A DNA stretch of 64,000 bases from Diploscapter coronatus (GCA_964036155.1 OZ038423.1:8013249-8077248); one strand, 5' to 3'; shown: positions 1-12,300, numbered from the stretch's first letter. Numbers and translations: made by a program. The notes: generated from the sequence alone by a model not told the origin.

Positions 1-734
1 GACATGTATTTAATGATGGTGCTGGAGCCGATTCCAGTCTAACAACTATCGTTTCAGCCCAAATTTTTTTGACTGGCGAATGATAGTCATGTTTTTTTTT
101 ATGTTTTTCACCCACAAAAAATCGCAGACATAAATTCGGTCTGATGAAGAAGTTGAACTTCACTCATTGCGATGATAGAACGGTGTCCATCAGCATTTCG
201 CTGCAGTCGAGCCTGTTTGATGTGAAGCTGATGAGAAGGCGACGTAAAGACGTGCAAATGAGGAGAGTTGGGAAGTGATGAACTTAGTGTTTACAATTCC
301 ACCTGTTCAATCATAGAATGTATGTAAATTCTTCAAAATGTGAACAAATGCCATCATCATCCGTTCCGAGCACATGAAATTTCAAAATTGCTTCAGAAGT
401 TTAGCTACACTCGCGTCCTTTGAACATGATACAATATGCATCAGACATTTTCATGATGCGATTTGATGAGATTACACAATCTGGAGCACGTTTGATAAGG
501 AATGTGTCCTGTGGCAGATTCGCTGCCCCGCCCCCTTTTATCTTCTTCCACTCACCCTCCCATCCACAACTCTCTCGCATCCTTTGATTTGTTCACGTCA
601 GTTGTTCTCGAATCATCTACTATTTATTCACTTATCACTTTATCAATTATTTCGAATTACCTAATCAGTAATCAGCAATTATTTAAATTTTCTATACCCT
701 CTAAAATTCACCACTTTTCATCAGTTTTCTTGAG
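1..734 (+). other. Left-edge region, possible tail of an upstream gene
   Basis: No complete gene is visible. A frame open from about position 129, after a plausible acceptor ATCGCAG, to a TGA at 277-279 encodes a basic stretch ending in RRVGK. It could be the last exon of a plus-strand gene lying to the left, but I could not phase-match it to the open stretch at 3-80. The rest, about 280-734, is AT-rich and probably carries the promoter of the secreted-protein gene that starts at 735. Low certainty. Confidence 0.25.
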
Positions 735-3454
735 ATGCTTTACAGTAATATCTGCCTTGTATTTCTCACCATTCTACAATCAGTCAAGTCGCTGAATGTG
801 TGCAGCAGAAGGCAGGCATGCGGAGCTGTACTCAATTCGTACCCACAGGTAAGACAGATAGAACCATATTTAGATATTTGCATTTCATGAAAACACTGTT
901 CATCAAATTCAATAAAATTTATCACAATACGAGTCTCTTTTTACATTGCACACTTCCATCAAATTACCTTTTCAATCATGTATAGCACATGAAGGTTAGA
1001 CAAACCTATCATAAAGATCTAAGCTTGGACAAACAGACAAAAACTCAACAAAAATACTAATTGTTTAGATTTAGATTTTGCTAAGAGATGAAAGACAATC
1101 AACATTATGCAATTATGTGTAAAATATCTCGAAGAAAAAAAACAATGATTGAATGTAAACAGAAAATTGATTGCCTGACTTCTTTGGTCTAATGTCAAGA
1201 CTAATTCAATTCACTTATCTGTATGTAATCTTCAGATGGAAGACGACTCGTCTGGTTGGGGATCAGGAATGGGTCCGCCGCTGTATGATGAACTTCTATC
1301 TGTGAGTTTTTTCACATTTCAAATTTTATATCTTTCAATCAAACAAGTCGCCCCGAGATTTACACTTATCTCGTTTAAAGGTGACCATTTACCATTCCTT
1401 GATAAGAACGTGCCAATGGAATATAAGGCCAAATCATTCTCACTACAGAATGTCTACTAGAAGATCACAGATTAGGAATTCAAACAAAAAATTAAACCGA
1501 CTTCGTGAGTTGATTAAAAAATAACATTTTATCTTCAGCACGATGTATTCGACTATTCGCAGAATCCAGAAGCGCAACAGAAGGAGCTGTGCCTTTGTCA
1601 GAACAATGAAACCTGTCCGTTTGGGGATGAATCGAAAATGCTTTCCATTGACAGGGTAGGAAACACAGTATTCTTTCATTCAATTACGAGCATCATTCTG
1701 ACAGCATTTCAAGCTTCGTTCTGGCATACTTTTGATAAATTCATTTTTCGGACAGATTATGGTGCATTGTTATTCTACGACGCTATCAGTAAACTTTTCC
1801 AAAATTTATTGCAATGACTAAATGTTATCGAAGTCTGAAAGACAACTGTTCAAATTATCTGCAGAAAATTTTCTAATTTAGATGATCACTATGACATTTT
1901 GCGACGATGTCTCTAAACAGCTCTCGACGGTTTGTCCGCGATATCAAAACGTCGCCAGGGTTATTGGAGCCCCTCATCCTAATTTCCCTGCAGGCTAGTT
2001 TTTCTTTATCTTTTCATTTTGAACCACTTGCAACAAATTCTTTCTTTTGTTCTTCTATTTTGACATTTTAACAGGCTCTCGTATCTCTCGCATCTCCTAA
2101 TCCATTACATCTGTCAGCAAGGCAGTTCGATCGATTACTAACGTTTCGCAATGAGTTCAAATGGAAAAACCGAAAAATAGACAAAATTTTTAGAAGCAAT
2201 ATTTTTCGAACGAAACATAGATTTTCAAGAATACATTGATCTTCATAAACCGAAAAAAAACGATTCATGCGCATTTTAAGTTAAATTTTCTATAGCTATT
2301 TATTTCGAATGAAAATAATTGGAGATATTTCCTCCAATAATAAGTTTTCATTAATTTTATTATTTTGATACTCAGAGAAAATCCTTTCCTAGATTAATCG
2401 TAGATCAGTCCTACATCAATGTGAACGATCGGGGATCGTTCTCAAAATTGTGAAGAGTCTTCGAATAATCGCTGATAACCTACCGACCACAAAGGGTTAT
2501 TTGAGGATTGATGGTCGATTTTTCGAGGAAAGGATTTTCGCTGAGTGCAAGTACACAATTTGATAAATTTTCCATGAGAATACGAATCACCTATTCTCCT
2601 TATCAGGCTTCTCTGAGTAGATAGTTATCTCGCTTAACTTGCTGACAATCTACCACATTATCATTTCTCATTATGTGATATGTGCGGTGCTTTTTTCATG
2701 TGTGCCGGATGTGCCATAAGTTAACGTGTTGCTTGTAAACATCGATGGACAGACATAATGACTTTACACAAAACATTCTCTGGCTGCATCATTGACAATG
2801 AGATGGAGATGAGAGCATCATTTGGAGGGAAACAAAGACAAAGCAGAGTGGCAAGGCGATTTGATAGGTCAGATAAAAGAGAATAAAAGAATTCGAGCTA
2901 CAAATCAGTGCAATCAATGAGTCACCACTCTCGCAATCCCTAATAAATAACCCAACTTGTCCAATGCTAAATCAGAAAAAGCGGGAATGCGGAGATAAAT
3001 TAGGAAAACGAAATTTTAAAAATCGACGACCAATAAATTGCAAAAATTCATGATTCCAATTCATTACGAGGCGAAAAGTGTTCATGATTTGACTATCGAA
3101 TGTTCTTGTAAAAGTCTTGTTTCTAGATACTGAAAATAGTCCGGCTTCGTTGTCTCATTCTTTCATCAGCTTCATATTCTTATCAGACTTGGAACTTTTC
3201 CACCGCAAAAATTCGGTCATCATCTCTCATCCCATTATTAAGGATGGTAATTCAAAGCTGACTGGAATAATTCACCACATAAGCGATATTTGCGGTGGAA
3301 AACGTCCGAAGTCTGATTCTTATTTTTAGGTGAAACGCTGCAGTCAGTTTCTGACACGATGGTCTTCTGCCAGTGCCCTGGCGGCTATCGCAAATTGTCG
3401 ACAGTCAATTACTGGGGAAATGGCGAGATCTACTTCGAATATCAATGTTTCTAA
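735..3454 (+). CDS. Secreted cysteine-rich protein, 5 exons, 177 aa
   Basis: Five phase-matched exons (735-848, 1236-1301, 1539-1655, 1882-1993, 3330-3454) give a 177-aa protein. It opens with a clear signal peptide (MLYSNICLVFLTILQSVKS), so it should be secreted. The mature part has about ten cysteines, including LCLCQNNETCP in exon 3, FCDD and TVCPR in exon 4, and FCQCPGG and a terminal QCF in exon 5. Exon 2 is glycine/proline-rich (SGWGSGMGPPLYDELL). There is no membrane segment. The cysteine spacing resembles small secreted disulphide-rich proteins common in nematodes, but I cannot name the family and infer no activity. Intron 4 is unusual: it begins GC (CAG|GCTAGT), the only donor found that keeps the frame, and is 1.3 kb long. 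A copy of the dispersed repeat seen in the XRN2 intron lies in intron 1. A poly(A) signal AATAAA sits at 3730-3735. Gene reality is fairly sure; exon 4/5 joining is moderate. Confidence 0.72.
955..1062. repeat. Fragment of the dispersed repeat found in the XRN2 intron
   Basis: Inside intron 1 of the secreted-protein gene, the stretch CATGTATAGCACATGA, then AAGCTTGGACAAACAGACA and ACAAAAATACTAA matches segments near 7260-7325 and 10095-10175. It is a solo fragment of the same noncoding family, so that family is dispersed rather than confined to one intron. Confidence 0.55.
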
Positions 3455-3856
3455 ATCTCAATTACATTTTACATTTGTATTCTTCATCACTATGCCTACA
3501 GTTCTCGCTTAACTTCACTCTTAATCACGAACTATTGAAATCGCTTAGAAATTTTAGTACAAAATATTCGAAAATTTGAGTATAACTTTATACCTATCGT
3601 ACAAAATCTATCTTCTCATCTACCTATTTATAATCAATCTCACATTATGTTATTTTAATTTGAACTTGAACCACTTCTCACATTCAGTACGGTGATTGAA
3701 TTTTGTTTAATGCTGCTCAATTTTGTATCAATAAATAAGTGTCAAAGTTTCCGAATAATTTCTGAAAGGCATGGAGAAATTATCTTTGTCATTTAATTGC
3801 ATTTATTCGTTTTAGAAAAAGTCCATTTTAAATAGTCTAAATTTAGATTTTGTCCA
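3455..3856. other. Convergent 3' intergenic region with two poly(A) signals
   Basis: The region lies tail-to-tail between the plus-strand secreted-protein gene and the minus-strand coiled-coil gene. AATAAA for the plus gene is at 3730-3735. TTTATT, which is AATAAA on the minus strand, is at 3802-3807, about 50 nt past the stop of the minus gene. The two 3' ends are therefore only about 60-80 bp apart. No ORF or RNA gene is seen. Confidence 0.6.
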
Positions 3857-5556
3857 CTATCTTCTATCATTATCTGCCCGTTTTGGATATTCGTTTCTAC
3901 GATAAGAATTGTCTCTAGACAAAGTAGATGTTGCCTAAAGATAATCATTCATTTGCATGGTATTTTTGAGTACAACTTACACTTTCTCGGTTATTATTAT
4001 CTCTGCCCCGATAATTAGAACGATATTCTCTAGAACGACTTCTTTTCCGACTAGAATATCCACTTTTCATATCCTAAAATATCATTATTTTCTAGTTTTA
4101 ACCACTCTATTTCTTAAAAGATAACGTCATATTGATGAACTTTAGAATACGAAATATCGCGTGAAAATGTTGATCATGAAAATTCGCTATTTTCTTATTA
4201 CACATTATTAGTTCAAATCAGTTAGCATAATTTTTATCGATAAATGAATATGAATCTTGTTAGATCGCGAGATAATTCATATCGGAATTATGCAGTGGAA
4301 AATGGCAGAATGACAGACCTGTGGAGACCTGCTGCATCTCCTCTTTCTGAATTCGTTCCTGTTTCTGCCATCTCTGCCTCTGTTCTCCTTCCCATCTTCG
4401 CATTCCAAATTCGTCCGTTTCTTCTCCGATTTTGCTCTCATTTCATTTCGAGTTTCAGCAATTTTCTCTGCCATTTTTCGTTCAAATTCAGCCCTCATTT
4501 CTCGTTCCTTTTCTTGTAGCAGCTTTTGAAAATGAAGAATTTGACTGGATGATTCCTGAAAAGATGAATTTTAGAGAAATGATCACATTGTAATAAATCG
4601 TAATGTGAAAAAAGGATTCAGAATTAGACCAGAAGGTCTTTTTATGAAAATTATCTGAATGTTCTATTTCTTTCTTCGTAACTTCTCAAAATATCATTAT
4701 TTTACCGTCAAAGTAATCTGCTGTGAGTCCTTCTGCTCCTTGCTGGGAACATATGTCTGATTTCCCATTTTGTCCTGATCCAACCCATTCACAATCAGCC
4801 ACTCGTTCAATTGGTTCAAGTCTTCAAACGAGACTTCCAACGTCAGTGTCGATTTCACCAGCTGAAGTGAGTGTGTTTCAAATGGACTTGAATTTTTCTT
4901 GTAAACTTTCTTTGCAAACATGAAGATATACAAATATTTCTCAAAATAGCGTGGTTCAAAGTTTCAAAAATGTAGAAATCCAAAAACTAACATACCCGAA
5001 TATATTTGGGATGAACGATAGAATCTCGTTCTTTGAATACTTTCGTGCAGTCTGGGCACTGCACCGTTCCAGCAGTTTCTAATCTGCAAAATCTCATGTT
5101 TCTTCTGATTTCATTTGGAATTTACCTGAGTTTGGCCTCCTTGAGCTCCTCCCGGAGTTCGTCGATCTGATTTCTGGCCGTGATGACGAGATGTCGCAGC
5201 TGAATCGCGTGTCTTCTCAATTGGCCATCGTCCTGCTGCACGCCGACGTCTTTCTTCTGAAGCAACTAGTTTTAGATTGGAATAGAAATTCAGTGGACAA
5301 TATCTCGAACTACTAAATGGTTGAAAGGGGGTTAAGATAAATTTCAATTTTACGGTTTTTAGAATTCACACAATTGTGATTCCTAAATTTCCTTAATAAT
5401 TTTGAGATTTCACATTTCGTTTCAGATAGTAAACGAAAAGAACTTTTGGAAAAAATAAAGAAAAACTACCTCAATCTCTACAGGCTTTTTGTCCGCTTCT
5501 TCTTCAACATATTCATCGTATATCTCGTCATACAATAGTTCAATATCCTCGTCCAT
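3857..5556 (-). CDS. Unrecognised coiled-coil, zinc-knuckle and RS-tail protein
   Basis: Exons at 5470-5556, 5126-5256, 4996-5083, 4706-4861, about 4308-4556, about 3975-4073 and about 3857-3930 join in phase. The first 29 residues are acidic and tyrosine-rich (DIELLYDEIYDEY). A leucine-rich coiled coil follows (QIDELREELKEAKLR), then a possible metal-binding CPDC...H segment. A globular stretch in exon 4 comes next, then a second, highly charged coiled coil (QEKEREMRAEFERKMAEK). The C-terminal tail is Arg/Ser-rich (SRKRSRSREYRSNYRGRD). The order suggests a nuclear protein working with RNA or chromatin factors. The acidic start followed by coiled coil and RS tail recalls FLASH/CASP8AP2-like proteins, but I see no diagnostic match and leave it unnamed. 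The two 3' exons are the least certain. Confidence 0.65.
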
Positions 5557-6350
5557 TATTAAATAAAGTAATATTTAGAAAAAATCTAAAAATAATAAAC
5601 TTTCCCGAAAGAAATAACAAATTGGAAATCGGGTCTAATTTTCCCGCAAAGTGAGTGGTCGTAAACATAGGGCTGGCTGGGGTGAAGATAGGCTTGAAGC
5701 GAGAAAAATCCTTTCAAACGTCACATTACTCTCAGCAAATTTGAGGAAAAACATTACATAGCATTCTAGCCATGTCATAATAAATATGTAGACACAGTAA
5801 GTAAAATAGTTAGCAATGAACAATGGTAAAATAGCCATTCAATTTTCATCTTTTGCGGATTTCAAACATTTTGACAGCTTTATTCGGTTGTTGTTGTGAA
5901 ATTTTCGAGATCTATCACAATTCTTCGCAATCGAGTATTGTCTTTCGAAAAAGAGGAGAAAAAGTTAGGTAGACCAAGGTCGAGATGGAGAATAGGGAAT
6001 AGATTATTGTCCGGATGATATACAGAAAATTACTGAAATATATCACTGGATATTAAAAATGTTTAGAAGAAAAGATAAAATAACTAATTAGACAAACAAC
6101 AAAAAAGATAACGATCATACGTGTAAACTCAACGATTCTGTTTTACTTTAAAATCCAATTCACAATTCTGGTTATGATAAAAAGTTATAGAACAAATAAA
6201 TGATTTTCTAGATAAAAAGCTTGATCAACAAATCAAGAACTTTAACAATCGAACTGTAATTTTTAGCTAACATTCGACATAGAAATTTCAATTATCTTGC
6301 AGTTCAATTGTTAAAATTCAAACATTTCCAGGTAGAATCAGTCTTTCAAT
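5557..6350. other. Intergenic AT-rich region
   Basis: This lies between the 3' end of XRN2 and the start of the coiled-coil gene, both on the minus strand. It contains the XRN2 3' UTR and presumably the downstream promoter. No coding region, RNA gene or strong repeat is visible. Confidence 0.45.
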
Positions 6351-9300
6351 TCAATATCTTCCATCGTAGTAGCTGTTTCCTCTGCCTCTCTGATACGAAT
6401 TTCCATATCCATTTCCACGCCCATTGCCTCTCTGCTGCATGAAGTAGCTCTGGTCCTGATATCCTCCTCTGCTTCCATAACCCTGCGACTGTCCATGTCC
6501 TCCCTGAAGCACGAATATTCATACTTGATGCTGATTACTTGATTTGATGAAAGATTGTACTGTGGAAAGAAAGTAAATTTGAATATTAATATAAAAAAGT
6601 ATATGTAGATGGGAATAAATTCGAAATCCATGTAATGTGATTCTATAGCCAATTAATAAACACTAGCCTTCAGGGGCCGCTTCGCGGCCCCCTTCGGCTA
6701 GGACTTTTGCTTCGCAAAAGTGCGAAACAGGGATGTTTGTGGTACGATGAGCGGAACTTTTTTGATTTTGTGATGCGGTGCGGTGCGCCATTTCTGCACC
6801 GCCAACATCTCTGGTGCAAACTAAAGACAATATCAAAACAAAACAACACCAACTCCAGCACCAAAACAATTTTGTTTCTAAATTAGAATGCATTGCATTT
6901 GTTGCATTTCTCATTTTCATGCTCATACTCTCTCACACTATCAAAATTTTTAATTTCATAGCTCTCCCCTCCTGAAAATTCATCAAACCATAAAACTAAA
7001 ACTATCCAATTAAAAAAATTCAATCAATCATTTAAAATATTTCCTTATCATCATTCAATTATCCCATTGATGTCATTCTCTGAGTCTTCAAAAATTTCAA
7101 GTTCCTTTTCATCCATAAAATGCAAAAAGAATCGATTCACTAAAGGCGAAATCACTTCTAATAAGGATAATTGTCCAATTATCTGATCAAACCCAAACAA
7201 AACCTATACGTTGCACACCACGGGAAGATTGCGCATCTTTCGGTACAAACCCCATCTCAATTAGATGATCACATCTCTAGATATAAGCTTGGACAAACAG
7301 ACAACACACTACAAAAATACTGATAGTAGTGATTTGGAATTCCCATTCTCATTGATCTCGTTTTCCACTATCTGGAGATCACCTTTCAAGGCCAAAATAT
7401 GTCGGCTAATGGATAACGACTACCCATTATTTTATTTTTCATCAGAGAAGAAACTAACGATGAAGTCAAAAATTAGCATTTGTGCTAGTTGCAAAAATCA
7501 AATCGCGATAAAAACTACGTTGCACACGGGTCACGATTACTTTTCGACCCATCTGTGGGTTTCCTTGCTCACAATCAGGTATCGAAATCTAAGCTCAGAC
7601 ACACTCAGCAATTTTACTAAAAAGAAAATATGTCAGATTCGGATGCTCCGTACTTGGTTATCCTACTTTATCAATCTTAGTCATTTGCCAATCAAATTCT
7701 AAAAATAGCAGGCGTGCTCTGTTCATATGTAAATACCCACAATTGTGTAAGCAAAAGTGAGAATAAACTTCAGATTCCCTGTGCTTGATCATCATTTCCA
7801 TCAGTTTTTGTAATTTTCTCACCAAAAAGATGGAGTTTATCATTAAAGTTTCAGTGGATAATCTTTCCAAAAAGACTTCTGAGCTGTGATTGCATTATAA
7901 TATCTCAATTCAGGGATGGACCGGGACCGGGGGTCTCTTTTAATTTCTAGCATTTTCAAGGTATAATAAACCTTATAAGGTGTGTCTCAAAATTATGAAC
8001 GCACCCCTCTTTTTGCAATGTTCCGACTGGCGCTAATGCTATCAAAAGTTAAATAGTAATTTTTATATTATCAAGCTCGCAGAAGAATAATATCTATCCA
8101 CTTTTCACTTGAATTGCTTCATCGGTAGACTCGTTGGCGACAAAATTAAAAATCGCTTGTCTCAAATTGTGAACGCACTTTGAGTTCAAGAGCACTACAC
8201 CCGCAATACCTGAATTATTCCGGCTCAAATTTTGTACATAGATTCTCTAATATATTCCTCACATATCTGCAAAGGCTTCAGTCCGATTCAATTGACTATG
8301 CTGTTTCTACAATTTTTTCTGAAAGCATCCCTTAACTATGGAAAATGTTAAGAAAGTTTCTTCAAAAAACCCAAAGGATGGAAATTTCATATGATATATG
8401 GAAGAATGACACAAACCCTGGAAATATATTCCATTCCGCTTCTTTTGAGACCAAATACATCTCTTGCATCACGTTACTGGAGATCTACACTTCATCAAAC
8501 ATCCGACGTAGCCTCAATTATGGGAAAATATGTCTTTTAAAGAAATTTTAAAACAATGCTGTTCCAGGCTCCTATAGATTTTTTCGTTATAAATCATCAT
8601 GATATTTTGGAAGTCTATCAATGATCTTATCATTCCATGCTATCAGTTTTCTGATAGGTTAGCTATACTCAGAAATAAGAGTTTTTGAAGAAACCTTTCT
8701 CAACCTTTTTGGACAATTTCCATAGTTAAGGAATACTTTCAGAAAAAATCGTATAAACAGCATAGTAAATCGAATCAGACTGAAATCTTGCAGATATGTG
8801 AGGAATATATTAGAGAATCTATGTACAAAATGAGCCGGAATAATTCAGGTATTGCGGGTGTAGTGCTTTGAACGCAAAGTGCGTTCATAATTTTGGGACA
8901 CATCTTAGTCGAAAATTCATTCCATTGTCAAATTACTAAAAAGTGGCTATTTTGCTTATTCTGAAAATCGGAAGTTCCGCTAAAAGTTGGCCGGGATCGG
9001 GATTAAAATTTCTCGAACACCGCAACTCCCGGCCCACCCCTGATCTCAATCGGTTATGAACACCCGCCACAATTTGTAAACGAACCACCACTCTATCCAC
9101 CCACTCTTTCTCCCTTCCTCGACTCTTTTTCACACCTTCGTAAGTAAGGAAATAGTTTTTGAGTAAAAGTACCCATTTTCTGCACCAAAATCGATAGAAT
9201 TTTTTACGTTGCATACCGCCGGAAAATTTTGCATTTTTTTATGCAAATCCCATCTCAATTGGATGATCACATCTTCTTTAGATATAAATATGCACAAACA

Positions 9301-12300
9301 CACTTTACAAAAACAGTTTTGAGTTTTGATAAGAAATTGAAGAAAACATGTCAATGATAATCGCGGAATTTAATGCAAAACACAATACCAATGCAAATTC
9401 AAAAGCAATACTAAACTCAAAGGCAATACAAAATATCTCCTAACAATCAATGAAATCTTACCAATCAATGCAAATCTCATCTATCATATCTCGCATCAAT
9501 CAATACTGTACCTTCATATTCATATTTTCTATCCCATTAAAAAAAATTCAATCAACCATTTAAAATATTTCTTTGTCATTCAATTATCCCATTGATGTCA
9601 TTTTCCAAAATTCTTCCAAGATTTTGCAGAAAATTTCAAGTTCCTTTCCATCCATAAAAAATGCAAAAAAGAATCGAACTCTCGCATCATATACTCGCCA
9701 TAAGGTCATACGCGCTATCCACTTGGCCATCCAAGCATGCTCGCGACTCTCTCCTTTCAGAGACATTCGGAATAAAGAGCCCATTCTCCCCACAGAGAAA
9801 TAGCATGCGGGGGTGAGAGAGCAAAATGCTAAAGGCGAAATCATTTATATAATAAGGATAATTACCTAATTATCTCATCAAACTCAAACAAAACCTATAC
9901 GTTGCACACCGTCGGAAAATTCTGCATCCAGCCATACCACATTCAACCATTTTGATTCATCCCACTTCAAGCAATAGCATTGGACACACAGATTAAGTAA
10001 GAAAAAACAGTTTTTTGGGTAAAAGTACCCATTTCCTGAACCAAAATCGATCGGGTTTTTTACGTTGCACATCAGGACAAAATTACCTTTCCAACCATGT
10101 ATAACACTTGGGTCTACCATGCATAGTTTCGAGAACTTAGCTTGAGCAAACACACACATTTAACAAAAATACTAACAAAGGGGATGCAAAGCTCAAAAAC
10201 AATGCAAAACTCAAGCACAATTCAAAAATTCAAAATTCAAAATATCTCCTAACAATCAATGAAATCTATCTTACCAATCAATGCGAATTTCCGAACAATC
10301 AATACAAATCTCATCTATCATATCTCGCATCAATCAATACTGTATCTTCATATTCATATTTTCTATCCAATTTAAAAAAAATTCAATCAACCATTTAAAA
10401 TATTTCTTTGTCATTCAATTATCCCATTGATATCATTTTCCAAAATTCTTCAAAAATTTCAAGCTCCTTTTCCATCCATAAAATGCAAAAAAGAATCGAC
10501 TCATTAAAGAAGAATCGAACTCTCGAATCCATCAATCTCGCAATCATATACTCACCATAAGGTCATACGCGCTATCCACTTGGCCATCCAAGCATGCTCG
10601 CGACTCTCTCTCCTTTCAGACATTCGGAATAAAGAGCCCATTTTCCCGCAGAGAAATAGCATGCGGGGATGAGAGAGCAAAAATGCTAAAGGCGAAATCA
10701 TTTATATAATAAGGATAATTGCCTAATTATCTCATCAAACCCAAACAAAACCTATACGTTGCACACCACCGGAAAATTACGCATCCAACCATATATATAT
10801 CATCATACTTTTTTTACTCTCCTTAAAGTTATAACGTTGGACACACAGATTAAGTAAGAAAAAGCAGTTTTTTAGGTAAAAGTACCTATTTCCTGAACCA
10901 AAATCAATCGGGTTTTTTACGTTGCACACCGCAGGAAAATTCTGCATCCAACCATACCACATTTAACCATTTTTATTCATCCCACTTCAAGCAATAGCGT
11001 TGGACACACAGACAAACAGACAAACAGACTCAGGGGTTTTACTAAAGAGTAGGATATTGGACAAGTTGGAGAAATCTTTATACTTGGAAACTCATTAAGT
11101 ATTTTAGTAGGCTTTTGTTGCGCTACTTTTATCAATAACCGATTCTACGATGCATTTTCATAAAGAAAATGCTGAATTGTGAAAAATCAAATTATCTCAC
11201 TCTAAATTGTTGTTGCTGCTGCTGCATTCCACCTCTGCCTCTGTCGCTGTAACCGCCTCGAGCAGATTGATAGCCTCCCATTTGTCCCTGAAATTTCAAA
11301 ATGTCATCTTTGTTTCGTTTCAAATAGGTTACCTGATAGTAATTCTGCTGGTTGTATCCTCCTCCCCCATAGCCTGCATCGAAACGATTGTTCTGATAAT
11401 GACCTTGTGCTGAAATTAAAACGAAAAGCATTTCATGAATTCAGGCAGATTAGGCCGCCGCCTTTTTCTCCAAAATTCGAATAAATGTTTTGAAAGTTCA
11501 TAAAGATAAAAGAAACCTCGGGTCTTAGCTTCGTTTCAAAATTAACCTGTTTCAATTAGATAAAAAAAAATGGATACCCTGATTGTGCGATCGTGCATTG
11601 TGAACTTCGTGCTGCAGCTGTCTGTGCCCAGACATGTCGAGCGAGGCTCGCGGGGTGTCTCTCTGGAAGCCGATTTGCGGCCGATACTGTCCGTCTCTGC
11701 GAGGATTGTAGTCCTCGGGACGCAGCGTGCGGGGAATCTCCTTGGCATTCTTTAGGCGGACGGCAGGGAAGAGGAAGTCTTTCGGGTAGGACGGGTCGTC
11801 GTAGACCACGGAAATTGCCAAGTTCACCTGAATTTCAACATTATCACTGAAAAAGTAATATATTTTTTCATTTTATTGAGTGAAAAAGATTGGAGGAATG
11901 AGTAAGAACGTCGGGCAATTGGCTATTTTTCACTGCCCTATCCCTGCTTATTCTTTTCTTGGACAAAATTGCTAAATGACAGAAGATGGAGATGGAAAGT
12001 GTACCGGCAAATCAGGACAGGCATCGTCTTTGATTGGCGACGCGAATACTTCCTCGAAATTGACGGCGAAATCGTCGATGGCCACTGTTCCACTGACTCC
12101 GTAGGTGAATTGGGCATCGAGGGGACAGGTGGAGGGGCCTGCAATTCAGAACAGTTGAGTTTTGAACCAATCGTGAAAGTTCAGAGGGGAAAAGCGCTGG
12201 TAATCATCAACTAATTTTTAAAATGAATGCAGCCAAATAAGAATAGAAGATAGGGTAAAGTAGGGTTCCTATGGATTTGGGCTGATCAGAATAGCAAGTA

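Larger units (their letters stand above)
9418..10935. repeat. Tandem duplication of a 0.83-0.86 kb segment
   Basis: The segment from about 9418 to 10080 recurs at about 10246 to 10935. Matched anchors (CTATCATATC at 9481 and 10315; ACGTTGCACACC at 9898 and 10757; TTTTTTACGTTGCACA near 10060 and 10914) give offsets of 834, 859 and about 854 bp. Each copy includes the tRNA-like SINE at the same relative place, so the SINE arrived before the duplication. A further partial unit follows at 10920-11030. No genes. Confidence 0.65.
6504..11198 (-). other. 4.7 kb transposon-filled last intron of XRN2
   Basis: The intron is bounded by the exon ending in a run of glutamines and FR (about 11199-11289) and the final RGG exon (6351-6503, acceptor TTCAG). 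It holds no host gene. From low to high coordinate it contains a Helitron-like terminus, a repeat copy without the SINE, a hAT-like element with a nested foldback element, another repeat fragment, and a tandem 0.85 kb duplication with two SINE copies. Reading through the donor adds only VR before a stop, so intron retention or early polyadenylation would leave XRN2 complete except for its last 51 residues. Confidence 0.8.

Noticed and set aside
8345..8551. 68-codon frame inside the foldback element
   Set aside because: No DDE/D residues or transposase-like motifs, and it spans the boundary of the inverted arm.
9671..9790. Functional tRNA gene
   Set aside because: A and B boxes are present but acceptor and anticodon stems do not pair; better explained as a tRNA-derived SINE.
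9130..10962. Recurrent minus-strand peptide ([17 protein letters not shown]) in three places
   Set aside because: The three copies come from the same dispersed repeat; frames are short, end differently and lack a start context, so shared peptide reflects shared DNA.
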